A model generated the notes under the pieces. That model ran no database searches. It had not been told where the DNA came from and saw only the letters and a list, made by a program, of their open reading frames with translations. DNA of 64,000 bases from Limiplasma sp031549415 (GTDB lineage: Bacteria; Bacillota; Clostridia; Christensenellales; Aristaeellaceae), in assembly GCA_031549415.1 (NCBI GenBank), contig JAVBPU010000007.1:1-64000 (forward strand). The letters are read 5' to 3'. A program made the translations under genes and the position numbers. This document shows, piece after piece, positions 50,000-58,567 of the stretch (the stretch's first letter is position 1; the number at the start of each line of letters is the position of its first letter).

Positions 50000-50287
50000 A
50001 CGGTCACCGCATTTACTTTTTTATGTGGGGTTTCACCCCACGTCCCATCGGGGACAAGTCTCCAAACCCCTTTGTTTAGCACCGTTTTACGTTGTTAAAT
50101 CAAATGTTAACGGCATAGCAATGTGTCTTGATCCTTAAAAAGGGAGTCGAATGTGCGAAGCCAAACAAGGATGCCTGTTTTTCTACTCTGGCCACGTAAA
50201 AAGTGGTCAGATAAAGGGTCCAGGGCGACAGCCCTGGTGGAGGTGCGGAGGCGAAGCCTCTGCGTCCCAAGTAAATGCGGTGACCGT
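50000..50287. repeat. 288-base intergenic segment bounded by a 19-base inverted repeat
   Basis: ACGGTCACCGCATTTACTT at 50000-50018 reappears exactly, inverted, at 50269-50287. The interior holds a GTGGGGTTTCACCCCAC hairpin (50024-50041), non-coding AT-rich sequence and repeat copy C near the right arm. No gene is seen between 49922 and 50326. The layout is that of a small non-autonomous mobile element; target duplications were not clear by eye. Confidence 0.55.
50216..50268 (+). repeat. Dispersed twin-hairpin repeat, copy C
   Basis: GGTCCAGGGCGACAGCCCTGG followed by GCGGAGGCGAAGCCTCTGC: same order and loops as copy B, with compensating changes in the second stem. Confidence 0.75.
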
Positions 50288-50326
50288 GCGTTTTCAGCCC
50301 CCGGACTTTTCGCCAGCCTTGTTTTC

Positions 50327-50335
50327 TGCTATAAT
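50327..50335 (+). promoter_or_regulatory. Extended -10 promoter of the nucleotidyltransferase gene
   Basis: TGCTATAAT, with only a T-rich -35 region; 66 bases before the start codon. Confidence 0.65.
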
Positions 50336-50400
50336 GACATGATTGCAGGCAGGGCAGCGCCCAAAGCACGGCCGTGCCTGATGAAAGGAACTGCACGAAC

Positions 50401-51324
50401 ATGAACTCTTCCGCAAAGAACCCCGTCCTTCTCATTATGGCGGCAGGCATGGGCAGCCGTTATGGCGGCCTGAAGCAAATGGACCCGGTAGGCCCGGATG
50501 GAGAGCTGATCCTGGACTACTCCCTCTTTGACGCCAAACGGGCCGGCTTTGAGCGGGCCGTGATCATCATTAAGAAGGAAAACGAGAAGGATTTTCGGGA
50601 GGTGCTAGGCAACCGGGTTTCCAAGCACATGCCCATTTCCTACGCCTACCAGGACATCTACGACCTGCCGGAGGGCTTCACGCTGCCCCAGGACCGGGTC
50701 AAGCCCTGGGGCACCGGGCATGCGGTGCTTTCCGCCGCCAAGCTGGTGGATGCGCCCTTTTGCGCCATCAACGCGGATGATTTTTATGGCGCGGAGGCGT
50801 TCCGGCTGTGCTATGAGCATTTGACCCATTTGAAAGACGAGAAGGACTTTACCATGGTGGGGTACCTGCTCAAAAACACCCTCAGCGAGACGGGCCATGT
50901 GTCCCGTGGTGTTTGCGCCATGAATGAGCATAACCTGCTGGTGGATATTGTGGAGCGGGTTCACATCATTTCCACAGTGGACGGGCCGCTGATGAGCGAG
51001 GATCTGGCCACCTACAGCCGTCTGTCCCCGGATACCGTGGTCAGCATGAACATGTGGGGCTTTCCCAGCCAGATGATGCAGCATTTGAAGGATGCCTTCC
51101 CTGCCTTTTTGCAGAAGGCCTACAGCGAGAATCCCCAAAAGGCGGAGTTCTTTCTCCCCACGGCGGTGGACGGCTTGCTGCAGGTGGGTCAGGCCCAGGT
51201 GACCGTGTACACCACCCCGGACAAATGGTATGGCATTACCTACCAAGAGGACAAAGGAGCCGTACAGGAGGCCCTGCGGGCGCTTGCCCAGGAAGGGAAG
51301 TACCCCAGGCCCCTTTGGCCCTAA
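50401..51324 (+). CDS. Sugar nucleotidyltransferase-like protein
   Basis: The 307-residue protein has the nucleotidyltransferase signature LLIMAAGMGSRYGGLKQMDP near the start and a KPWGTGHAVLSAA loop. The metal Asp pair is in CAINADDFYG. It thus belongs to the GT-A fold NTP transferases that activate sugar phosphates, but the C-terminal part is shorter than in GlmU or RmlA and the sugar is unknown. AAAGGAA lies before ATG 50401. The next gene encodes a wall carboxypeptidase, so an envelope role is plausible. Confidence 0.85.
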   Translation: MNSSAKNPVLLIMAAGMGSRYGGLKQMDPVGPDGELILDYSLFDAKRAGFERAVIIIKKENEKDFREVLGNRVSKHMPISYAYQDIYDLPEGFTLPQDRVKPWGTGHAVLSAAKLVDAPFCAINADDFYGAEAFRLCYEHLTHLKDEKDFTMVGYLLKNTLSETGHVSRGVCAMNEHNLLVDIVERVHIISTVDGPLMSEDLATYSRLSPDTVVSMNMWGFPSQMMQHLKDAFPAFLQKAYSENPQKAEFFLPTAVDGLLQVGQAQVTVYTTPDKWYGITYQEDKGAVQEALRALAQEGKYPRPLWP

Positions 51325-51343
51325 AGAGGAAAGCGAGGCCGTC

Positions 51344-52627
51344 ATGCAAAAGCGACTCTCCCCCCTTGCTCTGGTGCTGCTGGTGCTGTTGGCTGCCGGC
51401 GTGGTGGCGGTTTTTTTGCTGCTGCCCGCTACGGTAAGCAGCTACCAGCAGATGCAGAGGGAAACCCAGGCGACCCCCACCCCCACCGCCGATGTACGGA
51501 GCATGCTGCTGGTGACCCAGGACCCCAACAACACCCCCGCCCCCACGGCGCTGATTTTACGCGCTGGAAGTGAGGGGGCCGAGGTGGAGCGGCTGCAACA
51601 GCGGCTCAAGGACCTGGGCTTCTATTCCGGCGAGGTGGACGGCCAGTTTGGCGGCGGCACCGGCGAGGCGGTGAAGCTGTTCCAGGCCCAGCACGGCCTG
51701 GCGGCGGATGGCCTGGCGGGGGACCAAACCCGCAACCTTCTTTACACGGAAAGCGCCGCCACCTATATTCCCACGCCGGCGCCCTCGCCCACCCCTTCCA
51801 GCCTCAGCAAGGGGGACCAGAACGATGCTGTGAAGGCCTTGCAACAAAGGCTGAAAGAGCTTGGGTTCTACACCTCCAGCGTGGATGGCGACTATGGCGG
51901 AGGCACCCAGGAGGCGGTGCGCCTGTTCCAAAGCCAGCATGGGTTGGAGGCGGACGGCCAGGCCGGGGAAAAAACGCTGGCCGCTGTGTTCAGCGACCAG
52001 GCCAAGCAGGTGGTGGCCACGCCCACGCCGGACCCGGCCAAGCTTCCGCTGCTGGTGAATGTAGACCATATGGTGTCGGACAGCAGCAAGCCCAGATCGC
52101 TGGTGAACCTGCGGGATACCCTGCCTTCCAGCCTGGTGTATGTGAAGGGCAGTGACATTGAAGGGGACCCCACCGCCGTACAGGCATTGCAAACCATGCT
52201 GGAGGCCGCCAAGGCGGACGGGGTGACGGGGTTCCAGGTCAGCGCCGGGTACCGGAGCGTGAAATACCAGCAGGAGCTGTTTGACCAGCAGGTGAACGAG
52301 TACCTAAAAGACGGGCGGACAAAGGCCAGCGCCATTTCCGCCACCAAGCTGACCGTGGCGGTGCCCGGCGCCAGCGAGCACCATACCGGCCTGGCCTTTG
52401 ACATGACCGTGGCGGGCACCGCCTTCAAGGGCACCCAGCAGCAAATTTGGCTGCACAAGCATTGCTGGGATTACGGCTACATCATCCGCTACCAGGAGGA
52501 CAAGGAAAAGATCACCGGCATCATCGCGGAGGCCTGGCACATCCGCTATGTGGGCGTGGAACACAGCACCGTGATGCGGGACAAAAACCTGTGCCTGGAG
52601 GAATACCTGGCAAAGATGGGCCAATGA
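51344..52627 (+). CDS. VanY-type D-alanyl-D-alanine carboxypeptidase with two peptidoglycan-binding domains
   Basis: The 427-residue protein begins with one membrane helix (LALVLLVLLAAGVVAVFLLL) and a Thr/Pro linker. Two PG_binding_1 repeats follow (VERLQQRLKDLGFYSGEVDG and VKALQQRLKELGFYTSSVDG). The M15B catalytic domain has SAGYRS, SEHHTGLAFDM (zinc His and Asp) and EAWHIRYVG (catalytic Glu and His). It trims the terminal D-Ala from peptidoglycan stems outside the membrane. GAGG lies five bases before ATG 51344. It lies 19 bases after the nucleotidyltransferase and 36 before mnmG. Confidence 0.93.
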   Translation: MQKRLSPLALVLLVLLAAGVVAVFLLLPATVSSYQQMQRETQATPTPTADVRSMLLVTQDPNNTPAPTALILRAGSEGAEVERLQQRLKDLGFYSGEVDGQFGGGTGEAVKLFQAQHGLAADGLAGDQTRNLLYTESAATYIPTPAPSPTPSSLSKGDQNDAVKALQQRLKELGFYTSSVDGDYGGGTQEAVRLFQSQHGLEADGQAGEKTLAAVFSDQAKQVVATPTPDPAKLPLLVNVDHMVSDSSKPRSLVNLRDTLPSSLVYVKGSDIEGDPTAVQALQTMLEAAKADGVTGFQVSAGYRSVKYQQELFDQQVNEYLKDGRTKASAISATKLTVAVPGASEHHTGLAFDMTVAGTAFKGTQQQIWLHKHCWDYGYIIRYQEDKEKITGIIAEAWHIRYVGVEHSTVMRDKNLCLEEYLAKMGQ

Positions 52628-52663
52628 TCTTGGCCAAACCTGAAAATACAAGAAGGGACATCC

Positions 52664-54580
52664 ATGCAGACTGAACTGATTGTGATCGGCGGGGGCCACG
52701 CGGGCTGCGAGGCCGCCCTGGCCGCCGCCCGAATGGGCATACAAACCCTGTTGCTGACGCTGGACTTGGGCAGCATCGCCCTGATGCCCTGTAACCCCTC
52801 CATTGGCGGCACGGGCAAGGGCCACCTGGTGCGGGAGGTGGACGCCCTGGGGGGGCAGATGGGTCTTTGTATTGACCGCACGTTTTTGCAAAGCCGCATG
52901 CTTAACCGGGGGAAGGGCCCTGCGGTGCATTCCCTGCGGGCCCAGGCGGACAAAGCCGCCTACCAGCAGGAGATGCTCCGCACCCTCTTTGCCACGGAGA
53001 ATTTGACGGTGCGCCAGGCCGAGGTCCAGGACATTTTGGTCCAGGCTGCGGGCCAGGTGGCCGGGGTGAAAACCGCCACCGGGGAAACCCTCCCTTGCAG
53101 GGCCGTCATCCTCTGTGGCGGCGTGTACTTACAAAGCCGGGTCATCATCGGCGAATATAGCAAGGACAGCGGCCCCCAGGGCTTGCAGCGGGCGGAGGGG
53201 CTTTCTGGATCGCTGGAAAATTTGGGCTTTTCCCTGCGCCGCTTTAAGACCGGCACCCCAGCCCGGGTGGATGCCCGGTCCATTGATTTTGACAAGATGG
53301 AGTCCCAGGAGGGGGACGATCCCATCGTGCCCTTCTCCTTTTTGACCCTGGCGAAGCTGCCCCAAAGCGGCTGCGCCTTCCCGCTGGAAAACCGGGCCAA
53401 GTGCTACCTGACCTATACCAACGAGGCCACCCATCAGATCATCCAGGACAACCTGCACCTGTCCCCCATGGTGAAGGGGGAGATCAAGGGCACCGGGGCC
53501 CGGTATTGCCCCAGCATTGAGGACAAGATCCGCCGCTTCGCCGACAAGGACCGCCACCAGCTGTTTTTGGAGCCGGAGGGCCTCCACAGCCCCGAGTGGT
53601 ACGTGCAGGGTATGAGCAGCAGCTTGCCGGAGCGGGTGCAGTGGCCCATGTACCGGAGCGTCCGGGGGCTGGAGCGGGCCGTGCTCACCCGGCTGGCCTA
53701 TGCCATTGAATATGATTGCATCGACCCCACGGAGCTACGGCTAACGTTGGAAAGCCGCAGGGTTGCCGGGCTTTACTTTGCCGGACAGCTCAACGGCACC
53801 TCCGGCTATGAGGAGGCGGCGGCCCAGGGCATTTTGGCGGGCATCAACGCGGCTTGCGCCCTGCGGGAGAGGGAACCCCTGATCATCACCCGGGACATGG
53901 GGTATTTGGGCGTGATGGTGGACGATCTTTGTGTGAAGGGCGTGGACGAGCCTTACCGCATGATGACCAGCCGTAGTGAATACCGGTTGCTGCTCCGCCA
54001 GGACAACGCGGATTTGCGACTGACCGCCCTCAGCCACGCCCGTGGGCTGGCGGGCGAGGACCGGATGGCCCTTTGTGAAACGAAACAGCAGGAAACCGAA
54101 AAACTGATAAGCGCGTTAAAAAGCAGAAAAATCCCCCCCAGCCCCCAGCGGGCCGCCTGGCTGACCGCCCAGGGCCAGCCTCCCAGCGAAAGCTCTCTTT
54201 CGGCGGAAGAACTGCTGCGCCGCCCCGAGGTGGATTTGCAGGCCCTGGAGGCCCTTTGCCCGGAGATTGCCGACGCCTCTGCCGCGGCCCGGGAGCAGGC
54301 GGAGATGCGGGTGAAATATGAGGGGTATCTGAAAAAACAGCAGGCCCAGGTGGCCCGGGCCCGGGCCATGGAGGACTGGGTCCTTCCCCCTGGGCTGGAC
54401 TACCAGGGCATTGGGAGCCTGCGCATTGAAGCCAAGCTGAAGCTGCAGCAAAAAAGGCCCCAGAGCCTCAGCCAGGCGGCCCGCATCCCCGGGGTGAACC
54501 CGGCGGACATTGCGGTGCTGATGGTATGGCTGAAAAAGCAGCAGGCAACGGCCTTTGAAAAGGGGGACACCGTGCCATGA
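52664..54580 (+). CDS. mnmG: tRNA uridine-5-carboxymethylaminomethyl modification enzyme MnmG (GidA)
   Basis: The 638-residue FAD enzyme works with MnmE to modify U34 of tRNAs. It shows the FAD-binding VIGGGHAGCEAALAAARMG at the start, PCNPSIGGTGKGHLVREVDA, the two Cys-containing regions, and C-terminal YQGIGSLRIEAKLKL. Length is standard. In most Firmicutes it sits between mnmE and rsmG; here it lies between a carboxypeptidase and an EamA transporter, so the usual cluster is broken. Its stop overlaps the next start (ATGA). Confidence 0.97.
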   Translation: MQTELIVIGGGHAGCEAALAAARMGIQTLLLTLDLGSIALMPCNPSIGGTGKGHLVREVDALGGQMGLCIDRTFLQSRMLNRGKGPAVHSLRAQADKAAYQQEMLRTLFATENLTVRQAEVQDILVQAAGQVAGVKTATGETLPCRAVILCGGVYLQSRVIIGEYSKDSGPQGLQRAEGLSGSLENLGFSLRRFKTGTPARVDARSIDFDKMESQEGDDPIVPFSFLTLAKLPQSGCAFPLENRAKCYLTYTNEATHQIIQDNLHLSPMVKGEIKGTGARYCPSIEDKIRRFADKDRHQLFLEPEGLHSPEWYVQGMSSSLPERVQWPMYRSVRGLERAVLTRLAYAIEYDCIDPTELRLTLESRRVAGLYFAGQLNGTSGYEEAAAQGILAGINAACALREREPLIITRDMGYLGVMVDDLCVKGVDEPYRMMTSRSEYRLLLRQDNADLRLTALSHARGLAGEDRMALCETKQQETEKLISALKSRKIPPSPQRAAWLTAQGQPPSESSLSAEELLRRPEVDLQALEALCPEIADASAAAREQAEMRVKYEGYLKKQQAQVARARAMEDWVLPPGLDYQGIGSLRIEAKLKLQQKRPQSLSQAARIPGVNPADIAVLMVWLKKQQATAFEKGDTVP

Positions 54581-55515
54581 GCTCTTCTCTGGAAGCCCGG
54601 CCCGCCCCCCAGCGTTCCGCCCTCTTTTTGGTGATCTTTGGGGTGTGCATGGTCAGCTATTCCGGCCCCATGGTCAAAGGGGCCTTGCAGGCCGGGGCCA
54701 CCCCGGTCTCCGTGGCCCTGGTGCGTATGTTCAGCGCCGGATTGCTGCTATTGCCCTTTGAACTGCGCATTTGCGTGCGGCGGCGTATCCCCTTTGCGGC
54801 TACCCCCCGCCAATGGCTGTGGGTAGGCGTGGCGGCCCTGTTTTTGGCCGGGCATTACCTGACCTGGATCACTTCTTTGCAGGGCACCAGCACCTTTGCC
54901 TCCGTGGCATTGGTCTGTACCCAACCGCTGTTTGTGGCCCTGTTCAGCTACCTGCTTTACAAGGAAGTCATTCCGAAAAAGGCCCTGCCGGGCGCTTTGG
55001 TGGCGCTGCTGGGGGCCTTGCTCATCGCTGTGTCCGGGCTGCTGGGGAAGCCCCAGCCCGGCGGCCCTTCCTCCGCCCAAAACCTGACGGGCAGCCTGCT
55101 GGCCCTCACGGGCGCTGTGCTGATGGCCGCCCATTGGCTCACAGCCCGCCATGTCCGCGCCACTTTGCCCGCCGAGGTGTACACCCCGGCGCTGTACTTG
55201 ATCACCGCCGCCCTGCTGGCTGGCTGCGTGCCCCTGATGGGAGGCTTTGCCCTGCCCGCCGCCGCGTTGCCCTATATGGCGGGCTTGGTGCTGGGCAGCA
55301 CCTTGCTGGGGCACGCGCTGTTCTCCTTTGCCCTGTCCCGGGTATCGGCCAGCGTGGTGAGCTTTGCGCTGTTGGGCGAGCCGGTAGGGGCCATGCTCTT
55401 TGCCATGATCTTTTTTGGAGAAATGCCCGCGCCCTGGGTTTTGGTGGGCGGGGCATTGACTTTGCTGGGTCTATGTCTGTATCTTTTTTTTGCGGGGAAA
55501 CAGCAGGAAGAATAA
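54577..55515 (+). CDS. EamA/DMT-family transporter
   Basis: The 312-residue protein has ten helices formed by two EamA halves, with the first-half end ALVALLGALLIAVSG and the second-half end LLGEPVGAMLFAMIFFGE followed by WVLVGGALTLLGLCLYL. DMT members export amino acids, nucleobases or metabolites, and the substrate is unknown. Its ATG overlaps the mnmG stop by four bases, so it is translationally coupled. It converges on serS with 29 bases between stops. Confidence 0.92.
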   Translation: MSSSLEARPAPQRSALFLVIFGVCMVSYSGPMVKGALQAGATPVSVALVRMFSAGLLLLPFELRICVRRRIPFAATPRQWLWVGVAALFLAGHYLTWITSLQGTSTFASVALVCTQPLFVALFSYLLYKEVIPKKALPGALVALLGALLIAVSGLLGKPQPGGPSSAQNLTGSLLALTGAVLMAAHWLTARHVRATLPAEVYTPALYLITAALLAGCVPLMGGFALPAAALPYMAGLVLGSTLLGHALFSFALSRVSASVVSFALLGEPVGAMLFAMIFFGEMPAPWVLVGGALTLLGLCLYLFFAGKQQEE

Positions 55516-55544
55516 GGATTTTCTATCGAGGTCGTTGCTCTCCC

Positions 55545-56816
55545 CTACCGGATGACGTCCGTGCCCATATAAGGCACCAAAGCTTCCGGCACCGTGACGC
55601 TGCCATCTTCATTCTGGTAGTTCTCCAAAATGGCGGCCACGGTGCGGCCCACGGCCACGCCGCTGCCGTTTAAGGTGTGGGCGAACTGGGGCTTGTCCTT
55701 GGGGTTGTCCCGGTAGCGGATGCCGGCCCGGCGGGCCTGGAAGTCCTCGCAGTTGGAGCAGCTGGAAATTTCCACATACCGGCCATAGCTGGGCATCCAC
55801 ACTTCGATATCGTAGGTTTTGGCGGCGCTGAAGCCCATATCGCCGGTGCACAGGGTAATCACCCGGTGGGGAAGCCCCAGCAGCGCCAGCACCTTTTCCG
55901 CCTGCCGGGTCATGGATTCCAGCTCTTCATAGCTTTGTTCCGGCTTGGCGATTTTCACCATCTCCACCTTATTAAACTGATGCTGGCGGATGAGGCCCCG
56001 GGTGTCCCGGCCCGCACTGCCCGCTTCCGCGCGGAAGCAGGTGGAATAGGCGCAGTGCCGGATGGGCAACTGGCCGCCGTCCAAAATCATGTCCCGGTAC
56101 ATATTGGTCACCGGCACCTCCGCAGTGGGAATGAGGAAGGTATCCGGGTCCACCTTGTAGGCATCCTCTTCAAACTTGGGCAGTTGGCCGGTGCCTGTCA
56201 TGGTGGCCCGGGTGACCATATACGGGGGATAGACCTCGTCATATCCATCGGCGGTGTGGGTATTCAGGAAAAAGTTGATGACCGCCCGCTCCAGCCGCGC
56301 CCCCAGGCCCCGGTAAAAGGTGAAGCGCGCGCCGGAAACCTTGGCGGCGGTATCAAAATCCAAAAGGCCCAAATCCGTGCCAATATCCCAGTGGGGCTTG
56401 GGCTCCCAGGCAAATTTCCGGGGCTCGCCCCAACGGCGCTGCTCCACGTTGTCCTTTTCGTCCTGGCCCACAGGCACATCCGTACCAGGGAAGTTGGGCA
56501 CGTTCATCAGGAAGGACTCCATGGCGGCGTCCAGCTCCGCGATGTCCGCGTCCGTGGCGGCGATTTGGTCGCCCAAAACGCGCATCTCCTCCATAATGGC
56601 GGCGGTTTCCCCTTCGGAAGCCCCCGCCTTTTTGGCTTCGCCGATTTTCTTGGAGGTGGCGTTGCGTAGCGCCTTTTGCTCCTCCACCTGGGCCATTAGC
56701 TTGCGGCGGCGCTCGTCCTGCGCCAGGAAGCCGTCCAGAGCAATGTCTTTATTGCGCGCCTTCAAGGCGTCCACAAGCTCCTGGGGGTTTTGTCTGATCC
56801 GTTTGATGTCCAGCAT
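55545..56816 (-). CDS. serS: Seryl-tRNA synthetase
   Basis: The 423-residue class II synthetase has the N-terminal long coiled-coil arm (MLDIKRIRQNPQELVDALKA to about 105) and motif 2 around YSTCFRAEAGSAGRDTRGL. Motif 3 is NGSGVAVGRTVAAILENYQ. It charges tRNA-Ser and also tRNA-Sec. ATG 56816 has GGAGG six bases upstream; in-frame sequence further 5' belongs to the T-box leader, which controls the gene in response to uncharged tRNA-Ser. Confidence 0.98.
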   Translation of the reverse strand: MLDIKRIRQNPQELVDALKARNKDIALDGFLAQDERRRKLMAQVEEQKALRNATSKKIGEAKKAGASEGETAAIMEEMRVLGDQIAATDADIAELDAAMESFLMNVPNFPGTDVPVGQDEKDNVEQRRWGEPRKFAWEPKPHWDIGTDLGLLDFDTAAKVSGARFTFYRGLGARLERAVINFFLNTHTADGYDEVYPPYMVTRATMTGTGQLPKFEEDAYKVDPDTFLIPTAEVPVTNMYRDMILDGGQLPIRHCAYSTCFRAEAGSAGRDTRGLIRQHQFNKVEMVKIAKPEQSYEELESMTRQAEKVLALLGLPHRVITLCTGDMGFSAAKTYDIEVWMPSYGRYVEISSCSNCEDFQARRAGIRYRDNPKDKPQFAHTLNGSGVAVGRTVAAILENYQNEDGSVTVPEALVPYMGTDVIR

Positions 56817-56824
56817 GGGAATCC

Positions 56825-57086
56825 CTCCGTTTTCCTGTGATGGGGAATAAAAAAATGCCCTGCCGCCATGCCATGCATGCCACAGGGACGGAGAAGGCCT
56901 CTCCGCGGTACCACCCAGCTTAAACCCGGGCCATGGCCCGCGTTTCACTTTGCCGCGCTGCAAAGGGCGCACCCTGCGACTCTTCGCCGCTGGCTCGCGT
57001 GGCGGAAACGGGGCATTCGCCACAGCCTTGCACCTTCCGGCTGCTCTCTAGAGGCGGAGGAACCCCAAAACCACGGTCATGGCCGT
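56825..57086 (-). promoter_or_regulatory. T-box leader of serS
   Basis: On the minus strand the leader contains AGAGAGC and GGTGCAAGG of stem I, the conserved T-box bulge block GGGTGGTACCGCGG and a terminator ending in ATTTTTTT (around 56850). An UCC triplet (Ser codon) within GTTTCCGCC of stem I is the likely specifier. Uncharged tRNA-Ser should stabilise the antiterminator and allow serS transcription. The specifier position is inferred. Confidence 0.92.
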
Positions 57087-57092
57087 AGGCTG

Positions 57093-57121
57093 ATGATATC
57101 CGGTTTTCACGGGATTGTCAA
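57093..57121 (-). promoter_or_regulatory. Promoter of the serS T-box transcript
   Basis: Minus-strand TTGACA (57116-57121), 17-base spacer, TATCAT (57093-57098). Confidence 0.88.
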
Positions 57122-57235
57122 GCAGGGGAAGGAAAAAGTGGTAATAAAAGTGGCAAAGGAACAAGGACGCGGCGAAACATCCTGGCCCCTTTGCCAAAGG
57201 CGAAGGAGGAAACCACAAAAAGAAGAGGCGTTGCG

Positions 57236-57508
57236 TTAGGAGCAACAGCTATGCTTCACCCGGTCCTGCTCCTCGTTGCGCTTGGCGTTGTTGAAGCGGT
57301 CCAGGGTGCCCACCAAATACCCGGTGATGCGGCGGATGCGCTGGAAAGGCCGGGGAGGCAAGTCATAATGCAGTTCCACCTCATCGCCATCCAGCTTGAT
57401 GTCGATATGCTTAGGCTCCACGCCGAATTTTTCCGTGGCACGGGAGATGTAGGCATTGACCTCCTCTTGGGGAAGCGTGCCACCCAGAACCGTCACTGTG
57501 CATGCCAT
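57236..57508 (-). CDS. Small protein resembling the glycyl-radical tail of NrdD
   Basis: The 90-residue protein has an N-terminal beta-alpha domain (MACTVTVLGGTLPQEEVNAY) and a C-terminal part RRITGYLVGTLDRFNNAKRN...DRVKH, ending in HSCCS. The latter resembles the last 30 residues of anaerobic ribonucleotide reductase NrdD, where R-x-C/T-G-Y-L carries the radical glycine; here this is Gly63. No catalytic barrel is present. It might act as a spare radical domain, as GrcA does for pyruvate formate-lyase, or be only a structural relative. ATG 57508 has a GGAG site close upstream. Confidence 0.6.
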   Translation of the reverse strand: MACTVTVLGGTLPQEEVNAYISRATEKFGVEPKHIDIKLDGDEVELHYDLPPRPFQRIRRITGYLVGTLDRFNNAKRNEEQDRVKHSCCS

Positions 57509-57611
57509 AGGCTCCATCCTTTCCACCGGCGCTGATCCTCGAACCAGACGCCGTATCTCTTGCTTTCGCTTTTGATATACCCTTGCCTGCGCAGGGTGAA
57601 ACAGAAAAACG

Positions 57612-57633
57612 CCCGTCAAGGGACGGGTTTTTT
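57612..57633 (+). terminator. Hairpin with T run upstream of spoIIGA
   Basis: CCCGTC-AAGG-GACGGG followed by TTTTTT. No rightward gene precedes it, so it may close a short unidentified RNA or work leftward. Confidence 0.6.
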
Positions 57634-57716
57634 CGCATACAAAACCGACATGTTTGGCAGCCCTGTCTGCGTATACTGGGAACATCAGCAAAACCAAGGA
57701 AATGGAGGGGAAGCCC

Positions 57717-58556
57717 GTGGTACATGCGGAGGCCTATGCCCTGTGGAACGGGCTTTGCGGCGCAGTAAGCCTGCTGCTGGGGGGGAAGCTTGCGGGGCTT
57801 CCCATGCCACGGCGGGGGAGAATGCTGCTCTCCTTTGCGCTGAGCGGCGTTGGCGCGTTGCCCTTCTTGCTGCGCCCTCCCTTTGGCATTCTGACGATTT
57901 TTTTATGCCCGGCCACCGTGGCAATATGCTATGGAAGCCAAGGCATTCCCTCTTTTTTTCGGGCCCTGGTGACCAGCCTTTGCGCCGCCCTGCTGTTGGG
58001 GGGCGCCACGGAGCTGTTGCTGCGCATGGGGCAGTCCCCTTGCGTGGCCATGTCCCTCTCCCTGCTGTTGGCCCTGCTGCTTTGGGTGCTGGCAAAGCTG
58101 CTGCCCACCGCCTTCTGCCGGGTGCAGCAGGTGGAGATCATCGCCAACGGAAGCAGCGTGATTTTGCCCGCCATGGTGGACAGCGGCAATTTGCTGCGGG
58201 ACCCCATCACCAACCTGCCTGTGATGGTCATTGCCGCCCGTGCGGCGCTGGTGCTTTTTCCGGACTGGCCGGAGCTGAGCCATCTGCAGGACCTGCCCCC
58301 CGGCTTTCGGCTGCTGAGCGTTCGCACCGCCGCGGGCCGAGGGCTATGGCCGCTGTTTCGCCCGGAACTCTGCCGGGTGTATGTGGATGGCGTAGCGGGA
58401 GAAGCCCAGGTGATGGTGGCTGTGGCCGGACGCGATTACGAGGGCGTACAAGCGCTGGTGCCCTTGGCGGCCGTGCCCAGAAGCATGGCGGAGACCTTTG
58501 TTCCGGGCGCCCCGCAGCCTGCGGCCCAGCCCTTTGCCGTTCTGTCACAAAAGTGA
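57717..58556 (+). CDS. spoIIGA: Pro-sigma-E processing protease SpoIIGA
   Basis: The 279-residue protein has five N-terminal membrane helices and a C-terminal aspartic-protease-like domain with the active-site motif MVDSGNLLRDPITNLPVMV near residue 155. During sporulation it sits in the septum and cuts pro-sigma-E in the mother cell after a signal from SpoIIR. GTG 57717 is chosen because GGAGGGG lies six to seven bases upstream. A TATACT (57672-57677) might be its -10, and an ACCGACA near 57640 is a poor match to a Spo0A box. sigE follows after 11 bases. Confidence 0.93.
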   Translation: MVHAEAYALWNGLCGAVSLLLGGKLAGLPMPRRGRMLLSFALSGVGALPFLLRPPFGILTIFLCPATVAICYGSQGIPSFFRALVTSLCAALLLGGATELLLRMGQSPCVAMSLSLLLALLLWVLAKLLPTAFCRVQQVEIIANGSSVILPAMVDSGNLLRDPITNLPVMVIAARAALVLFPDWPELSHLQDLPPGFRLLSVRTAAGRGLWPLFRPELCRVYVDGVAGEAQVMVAVAGRDYEGVQALVPLAAVPRSMAETFVPGAPQPAAQPFAVLSQK

Positions 58557-58567
58557 GGAGGAAAAGC

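Noticed and set aside
56817..57023. N-terminal extension of seryl-tRNA synthetase
   Set aside because: This region is the T-box leader; the family start MLDIKRI has its own GGAGG.
57640..57680. Spo0A box and sigma-A promoter of spoIIGA
   Set aside because: ACCGACA and TATACT are present, but matches and spacing are too weak to list as a separate site; mentioned only in the spoIIGA entry.
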